Shown: piece after piece, positions 9,915 through 19,301 of the stretch
Layout of the letters: every line of letters begins with the position of its first letter
How positions within the stretch are numbered: the stretch's first letter is position 1
DNA from: an uncultured Aeriscardovia sp.
Lineage (GTDB): Bacteria; Actinomycetota; Actinomycetes; Actinomycetales; Bifidobacteriaceae
Direction of reading: 5' to 3'
Assembly: GCA_903789525.1 (NCBI GenBank)
Contig: CAIFER010000001.1
Span: forward strand, 930,001 to 994,000
Length of the DNA stretch: 64,000 bases
Translations under genes and position numbers: made by a program
The notes under the pieces: model-generated
What the model saw: the letters and a program-made list of their open reading frames with translations, nothing else
What the model was told of the DNA's origin: nothing
The model's database searches: none

Positions 9915-11234
9915 TTACTTCTCATACTGATCGATGTAACCCTGCATCTTCTGAGCACCCGCCTGCAAAAGCGGTTGAATCGGCTTCTTGGTGCGTGCGA
10001 CATTCTGAGAAATGCCATCAAGGGTTGCAGAAATATCCGCGAATCCTCCATTGAGACCTGCAATAGCAATGTAAGAAGTTGGAGTCCAGGAAACGAACTT
10101 TGCAATAATTGGACGCTTGCTCAGCTCAGAAGCCTTCACTGTGCTGTTGTTCGGTGGATATGCAGAACCAAGAGACCACTTCACCTGATTGGCATGATTG
10201 TTATAGAACTTGAAGAACTCGTAAATGCCCTTCTTCTTCGCTTGATCCTTCACCTGAGAAGTCATCCACCAATACAGTCCAGTTGAGCCCTTGTTAGAAC
10301 CATGAGTTCCATCGAGGAAGGTATATGTGCCAGAGCCATTCGGAACGGCAAAGACATCATGATCGATTCCCTTAGAGGTTGCAGCTTGATCCTCCCAAGG
10401 ACCTTCAATCATCATTGCGGACTGACCAGATTCAAATGAAGCACGGGCAGAAGTATCATCCATGCCAGTCTTTGAATATCCACCCGCATAGAACTGACGC
10501 ATCTTTGTCAGGAACGCGACGTTCTCAGCAGAATTCAGTGTGACCTTATGCTTACCTGTCGCCATATAGAGGCCGCTGCCGTTACCCTTGATATAGTTTG
10601 CCCAACCAACATCTGGCAAAGCAATACCATATTGCTTCTTACCATTCTTTGTGGTTGTCAGCTTCTTTGCAATGTCAAGGAGTTGATCCCATGTCTTTGG
10701 ATAATCTTTTTCTGTCAGTCCAGCTGCCTTCCACATCTTGGTGTTATAGAAGACTGCAATTGACGAGTAAGCCATTGGGACAGCGCACTGCTGCTTCTTA
10801 CCTTGAACAGTGAACTCAGTCTGCTTCGTCACAGACGGATAATAATCATCCGTTCCATTTGATTTATTGTTATAGAAATCCTGAACGCACTGGAATGTTC
10901 CATCGTGCACCCAGCCTTGACCATTATCAGCGCCAGTCGTCACGATATCTGGGCCATTGCCAGAGGAGATCTTCGTGACCATGGTCTCACCAATGGTGCT
11001 CCATGGTTGAAGCTGAGCCTTTACAACGTACTTCTTTTGAGACTTATTGAAGTCTTTAGCAATAGATTCCAAGGTCTTGCCATCGGCCTCAGAGAATCCA
11101 TGCCACATGATGATCTGAATCTTGCCGTCTTTGGTCATTGAATTAGAGCTGTTACCGCAAGCAGAGAGAGCTACCCCTCCCCCGAGCAGTGTTGCCAAGC
11201 TCACCAGAGTTGTTGCAATTTTACTGACTCGCAT
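9915..11234 (-). CDS. Extracellular sugar-binding lipoprotein of ABC importer
   Basis: MRVSKIATTLVSLATLLGGGVALSACGNSS lipobox; ORF extends to 11333 but ATG at 11234 precedes the signal peptide. Confidence 0.9.
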   Translation of the reverse strand: MRVSKIATTLVSLATLLGGGVALSACGNSSNSMTKDGKIQIIMWHGFSEADGKTLESIAKDFNKSQKKYVVKAQLQPWSTIGETMVTKISSGNGPDIVTTGADNGQGWVHDGTFQCVQDFYNNKSNGTDDYYPSVTKQTEFTVQGKKQQCAVPMAYSSIAVFYNTKMWKAAGLTEKDYPKTWDQLLDIAKKLTTTKNGKKQYGIALPDVGWANYIKGNGSGLYMATGKHKVTLNSAENVAFLTKMRQFYAGGYSKTGMDDTSARASFESGQSAMMIEGPWEDQAATSKGIDHDVFAVPNGSGTYTFLDGTHGSNKGSTGLYWWMTSQVKDQAKKKGIYEFFKFYNNHANQVKWSLGSAYPPNNSTVKASELSKRPIIAKFVSWTPTSYIAIAGLNGGFADISATLDGISQNVARTKKPIQPLLQAGAQKMQGYIDQYEK

Positions 11235-11334
11235 GTTTTCTCTTTCCCTGCGAACTTTCTGCTGATCATTCAACAGAAGAATTCGCTCAAAATTGTGTAT
11301 TCCTCTTTGAATCCTTACACCGCCAAATCGCAAT

Positions 11335-11348
11335 TTCTAACGTTGCAA
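11335..11348. promoter_or_regulatory. Putative LacI operator TTCTAACGTTGCAA
   Basis: One of four related 14-mers (consensus TTMYAACGWTGYAA, allowing a mismatch in one arm) upstream of local arabinan genes. Confidence 0.55.
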
Positions 11349-11349
11349 T

Positions 11350-11363
11350 TTCTAACGTTGTAA
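11350..11363. promoter_or_regulatory. Putative LacI operator TTCTAACGTTGTAA
   Basis: Direct repeat of the preceding site, 15 bp apart. Confidence 0.55.
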
Positions 11364-11448
11364 TTTTTAATATAGATAATTTTTGTCAGCTACGCAATAC
11401 CCTTCACAAACTCACACAAGTTTTGTGACTATTGCTCAACGTCGATTA

Positions 11449-12453
11449 TCACAATTGCCGTGGCTTTCCATCTGGAGGCAAGATATCAGTCGTCTGTGGG
11501 GTCCAACGCGTGGCAGGACAAGGTTGCCCAAAATCAGGCATTCCGTCATCTTTCCAGTGCACTTCAGTTACACAAGCGTGCCGGTTAGGATCAGCTAACG
11601 GATCGCCGACGATATGCGTGTAATCGCGGCAATGATAGACCATCAGCGTCTTTGTTCCGTCTTCAGAAACGGTGAAGCAGTTATGCCCCGGTCCATACTG
11701 ATGGTTTGCTGCACACGTTGCGAATACTGGCTTTTCAGACTTCGTCCATGAAGCCGGATCGAGCAGATCAGAACCGAGACGAGCACTCAAAAGTCCGACA
11801 GCATACGGAACGCCAGTTCCAGAAGCCGAATATGTGATAAAGACGCGATCACCGTGAACGAGAATAGCTGGCCCTTCATTGACCTTGAAATCAATGCATT
11901 CCCAGTCATATTCAGGCTTGGAGAGCATAACTGGTTTACTCTTCAACGTCCACGGATTCTCCATCGTTGCAATATAAAGATTCGAATTACCCTCGATATT
12001 CGGATCTTTCTGAGCCCACACAAGATATTGAACGCCGTTAATAACTTCCGTCGTTGCATCCAGAGAGAACGTATCCCACTGCGTGCGAACCTGGCCTTTT
12101 TCTATCCATGTACCGGTCATCGGATCTTCTGAATCATTTTCCAGCACGTAGATACGGTGCGTCGGCAGCTGATCAGGCGAAAAACTCTGTTGTGCAGCAG
12201 CGAAGTAAATGTACCACTTACCGTCAATCCAATGCAGTTCTGGAGCCCAGATATATTTGCTCATCGGTCCAGAATCGTGCTTGTGCCAGATCTCCTTCTC
12301 CGGTGCAGCTTGAAGGTCATTCAGGTGATGCGCAGCTCTCAGACAGATGCGATCATAGGCCGGATATGAACCTGTAAAGTAATACAGGCCATTATGTCGG
12401 ATTACCCACGGATCAGCTCTCTGCAGAACTAGTGGATTTTGATAGACAACCAT
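11449..12453 (-). CDS. GH43 exo-alpha-L-arabinofuranosidase-like protein (GH43_26-like)
   Basis: MVVYQNPLVLQRADPWVIRHNGLYYFTGSYPAYDRICLR...YIWAPELHWIDGKWYIYFAA. Confidence 0.85.
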   Translation of the reverse strand: MVVYQNPLVLQRADPWVIRHNGLYYFTGSYPAYDRICLRAAHHLNDLQAAPEKEIWHKHDSGPMSKYIWAPELHWIDGKWYIYFAAAQQSFSPDQLPTHRIYVLENDSEDPMTGTWIEKGQVRTQWDTFSLDATTEVINGVQYLVWAQKDPNIEGNSNLYIATMENPWTLKSKPVMLSKPEYDWECIDFKVNEGPAILVHGDRVFITYSASGTGVPYAVGLLSARLGSDLLDPASWTKSEKPVFATCAANHQYGPGHNCFTVSEDGTKTLMVYHCRDYTHIVGDPLADPNRHACVTEVHWKDDGMPDFGQPCPATRWTPQTTDILPPDGKPRQL

Positions 12454-12491
12454 GTCCTCTCCAAATCAAGTAATCATTGAATTATCGTTGT

Positions 12492-12505
12492 TTACAACGA
12501 TGTAA
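12492..12505. promoter_or_regulatory. Putative LacI operator TTACAACGATGTAA
   Basis: TTACA-ACGA-TGTAA inverted repeat, overlapping a perfect 8-bp inverted repeat ATCGTTGT-TT-ACAACGAT at 12484-12501; upstream of GH43 start at 12453. Confidence 0.6.
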
Positions 12506-12655
12506 TTATATCTTATCTATTTTCGCATGCCTGTCTAGCCAATCACGCAACCTTTTCCCAGTAGAAAGCAAGAATATGCCAATTCCACGTCACATAAAGC
12601 GAATCATTATGTCGAAATGAATAAATCTCCATTTGTACAGAGCCTTCCAAATAAT

Positions 12656-12669
12656 TTCTAACGTTGTAA
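12656..12669. promoter_or_regulatory. Putative LacI operator TTCTAACGTTGTAA
   Basis: Identical 14-mer to 11350-11363; upstream of the secreted GH43 gene. Confidence 0.55.
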
Positions 12670-12672
12670 AAT

Positions 12673-14307
12673 ATGAGTTACTCAACGAATGGGGATTCAA
12701 TGATGAAACACATTTCGAATTTTCCGCATTGCATTATTTCTCATCAGCATACTGATAGTAAAATGAGCGCTCATCATACTTTTACGCGTGTTATCGCTGA
12801 AATTCTTTGTGCGATACTCGGACTGACAACTGCTGCTTGTGGAAACTCTTCTACAGCGCAATCTGCCGTCGCAGAAAGTGACCGCGTAAGCGTCCATGAC
12901 CCTTCTATTGCTTACGACAAGACTTCCAAGTCCTTCTACGTTTTTGGATCACATCGTGCTTACGCCACTAGCAAGGATGCTGTTCACTGGTCAACTTTTA
13001 CAAATAATCTCAGTAACCACTACTACACAATTCTTGGTTCAATCTGGGATAAATGGCCTTCTCTTCCAACAAACCCCAACATCAAGGGAAATATGTGGGC
13101 GCCGGATGTATCGTATAATCCCGTTATGCACAAATGGTGCATGTATCTTGCGCTCAATGGAGACCAACAGAAATCAGTAATTGTGCTCTTAACCGCTGAT
13201 GGCCCTCACAAGAATTGGAAATACGAAGGACCAGTTGTCTATTCTGGCTTCGATTCTAGCGACGTCACTGAGACTGATGTGCCTCGAGTACTCGGTAAAA
13301 ATGCTGATCTTTCACGTTACCAATCAGTCGAAGATACACGAATTAATGCGATTGATCCGTGTGTGAAGTGGGATAAAGACGGACATCCGTGGATGAGCTT
13401 TGGTTCTTGGTTTGGAGGTATCTATCTTCTTCGCCTTAATCCTCAAACTGGTTTCCGCGATTACACGGTCCACTACCGCACCGTTCCAGATAAGTCCGAT
13501 GCTTATTACGGTCATAAAATCGCCGGAGGTTACGGCAACTCCGGAGAGGGTTCTGCGCTGATGAACGTAGGCCAATGGTGGTATCTCTTCCTGTCTTATG
13601 GGAAATTGACACAAACAGGTGGATATCAGATCCGTTTATTCCGCTCCAAATCAATCACAGGGCCATACGAAGACGAGGCTGGCAACAAAGCTGTTGCAGA
13701 TATGTCATCACCAAATAACTGGTCTGACACAACAGGAATCCGTCTTCTTTCTTCATATCAATGGCCAGGAAGCTCTTCAAAGCACATAGAGGTTGCACAA
13801 GGAGGCAATTCCGTCATCTCTGCTCGTGGAATGATCTTGATGTGCTATCACACGCGTTTTGCTAATACAGGCGAAATGCACCAAATTCGAGTTCGTCAAC
13901 TTCTCCGTACCGCTAACGGGTGGCTGACAGCAGCCCCCTATGAGTATGAGGGAACACCAGCAAAAATCTCGGGCTATTCCCACAAAGACTATGTAGGCAC
14001 GTACAGGATGATCACACATTCGCCGCTCTCTGCGTATAACGGCCGCAAATCCGTCAACTCGAAAGCACTGTTCGGCGTCAACAAACCTCAAGTTATCATT
14101 CTCCATGCTGACGGAAAAGTTAGTGGAACTCATACCGGATCATGGTCTGCGATACAGGGATCAAACACTATGCGTCTCGTTCTCAACGGTAAAACATACG
14201 AAGGCGCATTCGCCCTTCTGCCTACTGAGACAACTGGTAAGCGAGTTATGACTTTCACCGCAATAGGACAAAACATCAGTATTTGGGGAACTAAGGCAAC
14301 CAAATGA
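12673..14307 (+). CDS. Secreted GH43 lipoprotein (putative arabinanase/arabinofuranosidase)
   Basis: ILCAILGLTTAACGNSS lipobox then VHDPSIAYDKTSKSFYVFGSHRAYATSKD...NMWAPDVSYNPVMHKWCMYLALNGD. True start may be an internal ATG. Confidence 0.8.
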   Translation: MSYSTNGDSMMKHISNFPHCIISHQHTDSKMSAHHTFTRVIAEILCAILGLTTAACGNSSTAQSAVAESDRVSVHDPSIAYDKTSKSFYVFGSHRAYATSKDAVHWSTFTNNLSNHYYTILGSIWDKWPSLPTNPNIKGNMWAPDVSYNPVMHKWCMYLALNGDQQKSVIVLLTADGPHKNWKYEGPVVYSGFDSSDVTETDVPRVLGKNADLSRYQSVEDTRINAIDPCVKWDKDGHPWMSFGSWFGGIYLLRLNPQTGFRDYTVHYRTVPDKSDAYYGHKIAGGYGNSGEGSALMNVGQWWYLFLSYGKLTQTGGYQIRLFRSKSITGPYEDEAGNKAVADMSSPNNWSDTTGIRLLSSYQWPGSSSKHIEVAQGGNSVISARGMILMCYHTRFANTGEMHQIRVRQLLRTANGWLTAAPYEYEGTPAKISGYSHKDYVGTYRMITHSPLSAYNGRKSVNSKALFGVNKPQVIILHADGKVSGTHTGSWSAIQGSNTMRLVLNGKTYEGAFALLPTETTGKRVMTFTAIGQNISIWGTKATK

Positions 14308-15950
14308 CATTCACTAACGCTTTTAACACACGATTCCCACAGATCCATGATCCTGCAATTATTCCCTTCGACGGGAAGTTCCTCATTATGGGGACACAGA
14401 GACGTTACGCCGTGAGCAGTGACCTCATTCACTGGACTCAATTGCACAATAACTTGACTGATGACCCGCAATCAGCCCTTGCACATGCATGGAAAGCATG
14501 GCCGTACTCGCCGGCGAATCCACACTTGGAAGCAAATACATGGGCACCCGATTGCATTTGGAACCCGGTCATGGGTAAATGGTGCCAATACATGAGTGTG
14601 AATGGTGATCATTATCAATCCGTTATTGAGCTACTAACCGCCGATCATTTAGACGGGAAGTGGCAGGACGCAGGTCCGGTCATCTATTCAGGATTCTCTC
14701 CTCACACTGCTGACCGCACTGATGTGCCGCGTATCCTCGATTCTCATGCTGACCTTACACGTTATCAGTCGCTAACCGACACGCGTATCAACGCAATCGA
14801 TGCAGGGCTCGTATGGGATGAGAACGGTAAACTATGGATGGATTTCGGCTCGTGGTTCGGTGGCGTATGGATGATTCAGCTTGATCCTCACACCGGCAAA
14901 CGCGATACAACAGTCACGTATCCACTCGTTAAGAATGTGTCTGATCCCTACTACGGCATCAAAATCGCTGGTGGCAATTGGGTCTCCGGCGAAGGTTCGT
15001 ATATCCGCCGAATTGGCCGATGGTGGTATCTGTTCCTTTCTTATGGAGAGCTAACGCAACGCGGCGGCTACCAAATTCGCGTTTTCCGGTCAACCTCAGC
15101 TCACGGCCCATTCGTCGATCAAAACGGCCAGTCAGCAATCGCTCTTCATCCTATTCATAAGAATTGGGAAGAGAAGACAGGGCTCCGCTTAATGGGTTCA
15201 TGGGCATGGACTGCTTCAGACACACTCGATGCCCGGGCTCAAGGGTCAGGTCAAGAAAAACTCGCTCGAATCGAAGTCTCTCAAGGCCATAATTCGGTCT
15301 TAGGTCCACTGAAGAGATCGCAACTTCGTCATCCGTCCTCTTTCCAATCACATCTTGTAGATCAACAGACCGCTTTTATTGTGTATCACACTCGTTTTGC
15401 TGATCTGGAACCTCATACCCGTTACTCAAACGGTCATGATTACTACGAAAGTCGAATTCGCGAACTTGTCACTACTCCTAACGGATGGATCACTGCTGTC
15501 CCATTCCTTTATCAGGGCACTCTCTCCAGCGACCCACAAGCAAGAGTCGAACCTGACAAGGTGATCGGCGCATACGAGATCGTTGCCCACGACCCTGACC
15601 ACTCATTTGACGGCACACTTGAGTCAGATGGGAATCTCTATGGAGTCAATCGCCCGCAGTCTGTGTATATGAAACAAAACGGCTCTCTTATAACGTCAAA
15701 TTCTCGTACTGTGGGCACATGGCGTATCCAACAAGCCCACAAAGATGAAGCAGCCAATATTGAGATTGTATTGACCAATCCACTCCCCTCAATACCTGCA
15801 GGATCATATTCAGGTCGAATCATGAAACTTCCCGATGAAACAGGCGATCTTGAGAAAGGTGAAACCGGCACACCTCGCATCTGCTGGAGTGCAGTCGGAC
15901 AAAACAGATGCGTCTGGGGAGCTAGAATCACCTCTCCGATTCAAGACTGA
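14304..15950 (+). CDS. Cytoplasmic GH43 paralog of the preceding gene
   Basis: Overlaps previous CDS by 4 nt (ATGA); IHDPAIIPFDGKFLIMGTQRRYAVSSDLIHW...NTWAPDCIWNPVMGKWCQYMSVNGD; no signal peptide. Confidence 0.85.
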   Translation: MTFTNAFNTRFPQIHDPAIIPFDGKFLIMGTQRRYAVSSDLIHWTQLHNNLTDDPQSALAHAWKAWPYSPANPHLEANTWAPDCIWNPVMGKWCQYMSVNGDHYQSVIELLTADHLDGKWQDAGPVIYSGFSPHTADRTDVPRILDSHADLTRYQSLTDTRINAIDAGLVWDENGKLWMDFGSWFGGVWMIQLDPHTGKRDTTVTYPLVKNVSDPYYGIKIAGGNWVSGEGSYIRRIGRWWYLFLSYGELTQRGGYQIRVFRSTSAHGPFVDQNGQSAIALHPIHKNWEEKTGLRLMGSWAWTASDTLDARAQGSGQEKLARIEVSQGHNSVLGPLKRSQLRHPSSFQSHLVDQQTAFIVYHTRFADLEPHTRYSNGHDYYESRIRELVTTPNGWITAVPFLYQGTLSSDPQARVEPDKVIGAYEIVAHDPDHSFDGTLESDGNLYGVNRPQSVYMKQNGSLITSNSRTVGTWRIQQAHKDEAANIEIVLTNPLPSIPAGSYSGRIMKLPDETGDLEKGETGTPRICWSAVGQNRCVWGARITSPIQD

Positions 15951-15968
15951 TTGATAATCAGCAGATAA

Positions 15969-17039
15969 TCATACAATCTCTTGAGATCCTGCTTCTGGGC
16001 CACTTCTCTTTGCCGACTTGCGTAGCACAAGGCTAGAAGTGACGACTCGGTTCACGTACCCGTCTTGTCCAGCTAGAGATGGGGTCTTCCCCTGAATTCG
16101 CGCGATGAGCGTCGCTACACTCAATCGCGCCACGGCTGACAAATTTGGCGAGACAGACGCCAGTGGTGGTGTCAAATACTGTGAATCGTCGTTGTTATCA
16201 AAACCGATCACTGAGATATCGTCTGGGATAGAAAGTCCCTTGAGTTCGATAGCGTGAATCGCACCTGCCGCAAGCATATCGTTGAACGCGATGACGCCAT
16301 CGATCTTTACGCCTTGATCCAGCAGCCGAGACATAGCTTCAAATCCGTCATCACGATGCCACATCTCCGAGGGCACGAGATAACGCGGATTCAATTGCAA
16401 ACCCGCTTCCTCGAGCGCCTGAATATACCCCTGCAACCGCAAATACGCAGTACCGTTTTTCTCGCCTTCATGCACGCCAAGCGCCACAATATGCCGGCAT
16501 CCCGAGCGAATAAGGTACGTGGTTGCTCTCTTCACACTCTCGATATTTTCCGTACCAATGTAATCAATCGGACCATGCGTCACTCTCTCCCCGATCACCA
16601 CGAGCGGATAATCGACACGAAACAGATTGATATCCTTTTGCCCGAGCTCCAGAGGACTGAAAATCATGCCATCACTGACCGAATTGACGTCTCCTTGAAG
16701 TGCCTCAACTTCGCTTTGACGGGAATAGAGTGTCGGCCGAATCAGAACGTGGAATCCTGACTGGTGAGCCTCGGCAATGACTAGCGTCGACAGCTCAGCA
16801 AAATACGGCATGCGAATATCTGGGACAGCAAGCGTGATCAGTCCGTGGCGACCGGAGCGAAGATTGCGAGCGGTTGTATTGACCGTGTACCCGAGGTCCT
16901 TAATCGTCTTATTGACCTTGGCACGAGTTTGATCGGAAACGAAACGAAAATTATTGACGACGTTTGAAACTGTTTTGAGGGACACACCTGCCTTCTGGGC
17001 AACATCTTTCATTGTGACCCGTGACTTCTGCGCCGTCAT
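15969..17039 (-). CDS. LacI family transcriptional regulator
   Basis: VTMKDVAQKAGVSLKTVSNVVNNFRFVSDQTRAKVNKTIKDLGYTVN helix-turn-helix. Confidence 0.95.
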   Translation of the reverse strand: MTAQKSRVTMKDVAQKAGVSLKTVSNVVNNFRFVSDQTRAKVNKTIKDLGYTVNTTARNLRSGRHGLITLAVPDIRMPYFAELSTLVIAEAHQSGFHVLIRPTLYSRQSEVEALQGDVNSVSDGMIFSPLELGQKDINLFRVDYPLVVIGERVTHGPIDYIGTENIESVKRATTYLIRSGCRHIVALGVHEGEKNGTAYLRLQGYIQALEEAGLQLNPRYLVPSEMWHRDDGFEAMSRLLDQGVKIDGVIAFNDMLAAGAIHAIELKGLSIPDDISVIGFDNNDDSQYLTPPLASVSPNLSAVARLSVATLIARIQGKTPSLAGQDGYVNRVVTSSLVLRKSAKRSGPEAGSQEIV

Positions 17040-17222
17040 CTTCTTCTAACCTCCATCTCATTTTCTTAGTGCATACAATCTCTCGTCTCTTTTTGAAAGC
17101 GCCGTAAAACGCATTCCTTCAGCCTTTAAAATATCTCAGGGCGTTGAGGCATATATACGCTTTATTGTGGATCACCACTGCGAATACTGCCAAATCTCAC
17201 ATTTTCTCTTTCGATTGTGAAG

Positions 17223-18557
17223 TCAATTGTGAAGTGGGTCAAAAGGTGGGACGAGAGCACACAAGAGAGCTTCTAAATCAAGTTGAGCTGATCCATTGCC
17301 CTGAATGCGACGACGTGCCTTTTCGACTGCTTGGAGCCGGTCAATCGCCTGTCGAGGACTGAGCCGGATGGCAAGATTCTGCACTGCCGTCCGATTTTCA
17401 ACGTTGACGATCCCTGCACTGCCTGCAGCATCAGCTTGGAGGACACAGATATCCCGATACACCGATGCGATGTCATTGAGCACACGATCGTAAATATCGC
17501 GCTCCACACGAGTAGCCTCACGGCGCTGATCAGCAGCTTTCCCCACTGCATCGTTGTATGCCCCACGCAGCGCTGGTGGAATATCACGAGTCGACTTCAG
17601 TCCATTTTCCACCAAAAACTGCTGGCTCTTCTGTTCAGACCGCTGCTGGACCTCGTTTTTTGCCTGCGCTCGCGCTGAATCGACAATCTTTCCAGCGAGG
17701 ACAACGCCATCAGATGACCTGCGTAGACCAAGCACACCACGCACCGTCACGCCCCGATCGCGGACCATTTGCCGATTAAGCGCATATAACACCGCCAAGC
17801 CGATGTGGCCTTGAGCAATGCGGGCATCCTGCCGAGCGATTTCCGGGGTCAGCGGCAGACCGTCATCACCATGAGCAGTTTGCTTACCAGATTTCTTCGA
17901 CTTCGTTTGCCGGTTCGCATGTGCTCGATGGGCTGCTAGGCGCGTCTTCGCAAAATGAGAATCAGGACCATACTGTGCCAATAGAAAATCAGTCACTTCA
18001 TCCGTTGATGGCACTGCCAGCGTTACGAGCCGACACCGCGAGCGAATAGTCGGCAGCACATCTTGCGCGCCTGGAGCGCACAAGATCCACATCGTGTGTG
18101 GGGCCGGCTCTTCGACCTCCTTGAGCAGCACATTCGTTGTCCGCTCTGTCATACGATCGACGTCTTCGATGATCATGATGCGCCATGGTCCGAGCGATGG
18201 CATTTGTTCCGAACTTTCGACGAGCGCACGCACTTGATCGATCGTGATCGTGACACCGCTCGTGGAGAGAACTGTGACGTCTGGATGTGTGCGAGCCAGG
18301 ACACTGCGGCAGCTCTTACACGTCCCATCTCCCCCGTTCGGGCATTCCAGTGCAGCTGCAAACGCGAGCGCTACGTTGACCCTTCCCGACCCTGGAGGGC
18401 CCGTCAAAAGCCATGATTGGGCAAGTTCTTCGGGATGCTTGACTTCATGCTGGAGCTGAGCGATCACTTTCTTCTGTCCGACAATCGAACTCCACACACC
18501 TTGCGATTGCGATGGTGCTGTCTTCGACGTCGCAGCTGCCGTCTTCTCTTCACTCAT
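17223..18557 (-). CDS. holB: DNA polymerase III delta' subunit
   Basis: WSSIVGQKKVIAQLQHEVKHPEELAQSWLLTGPPGSGRVNVALAFA; upstream neighbour tmk. Confidence 0.9.
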   Translation of the reverse strand: MSEEKTAAATSKTAPSQSQGVWSSIVGQKKVIAQLQHEVKHPEELAQSWLLTGPPGSGRVNVALAFAAALECPNGGDGTCKSCRSVLARTHPDVTVLSTSGVTITIDQVRALVESSEQMPSLGPWRIMIIEDVDRMTERTTNVLLKEVEEPAPHTMWILCAPGAQDVLPTIRSRCRLVTLAVPSTDEVTDFLLAQYGPDSHFAKTRLAAHRAHANRQTKSKKSGKQTAHGDDGLPLTPEIARQDARIAQGHIGLAVLYALNRQMVRDRGVTVRGVLGLRRSSDGVVLAGKIVDSARAQAKNEVQQRSEQKSQQFLVENGLKSTRDIPPALRGAYNDAVGKAADQRREATRVERDIYDRVLNDIASVYRDICVLQADAAGSAGIVNVENRTAVQNLAIRLSPRQAIDRLQAVEKARRRIQGNGSAQLDLEALLCALVPPFDPLHN

Positions 18558-19249
18558 TTGGCAGCCCTCGATGCGATCGCGCGATCGTACAGCTGCACAA
18601 AATCTGCTTTAATCTGCTCCCACACGTCGTCTTCACTTCCCGACGCATCAATCACACGATACCGATCCGAACCCGACTGCGCTCCGTCATGCGCCAACTG
18701 GAGAAAGCACTGACGCACACGATTTTGGAATGGATCTGGTTCTGACTCCATCCTGTCAAGCGATTCGTGCCGCTGAACACCAATGCGACGATGAGCAGTC
18801 GTGACAGGCATATCCAGCACATACGTGCGATCCGGGGTAAGATTGCCCGTCGCCCACGCAGAGAGTTTCGCAATCTCATTAGCAGACAGCTCTCGACCGC
18901 CAGACTGATATGCGAGCGACGAATCAATATACCGATCTGAAATGATGACTTTCCCACTCTCAAGCGCAGGTCTGATCACTTCTGCAGCATGTTCTGCTCG
19001 GTCAGCCGCATACAAGAGCGCCTCAGCACGAGCGAGAACACGCGGAGCACCTGGTTGATCTGAAAGCAACAAGTGACGAATCGCTTGCCCTAGCTTCGTT
19101 CCGCCCGGCTCAAATGTGAGCACAGCTGACGGAAACTGACTCTGCTCGTTAATGAAGTGCGCCAGCCGACGTGCCTGCGTCGTTTTACCGACCCCATCAA
19201 TCCCCTCGAACGTAATGAAGAGACCTGCCGACCGATTTCCTGTCCCCAT
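18554..19249 (-). CDS. tmk: Thymidylate kinase
   Basis: MGTGNRSAGLFITFEGIDGVGKTTQARRLA from ATG at 19249; ORF extends to 19606 inside topA. Confidence 0.93.
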   Translation of the reverse strand: MGTGNRSAGLFITFEGIDGVGKTTQARRLAHFINEQSQFPSAVLTFEPGGTKLGQAIRHLLLSDQPGAPRVLARAEALLYAADRAEHAAEVIRPALESGKVIISDRYIDSSLAYQSGGRELSANEIAKLSAWATGNLTPDRTYVLDMPVTTAHRRIGVQRHESLDRMESEPDPFQNRVRQCFLQLAHDGAQSGSDRYRVIDASGSEDDVWEQIKADFVQLYDRAIASRAAK

Positions 19250-19301
19250 GCTCTCTCCTTCCGTTGAAATGATGTGGGATGATGAAGGCTCCCGGAAAAC
19301 C

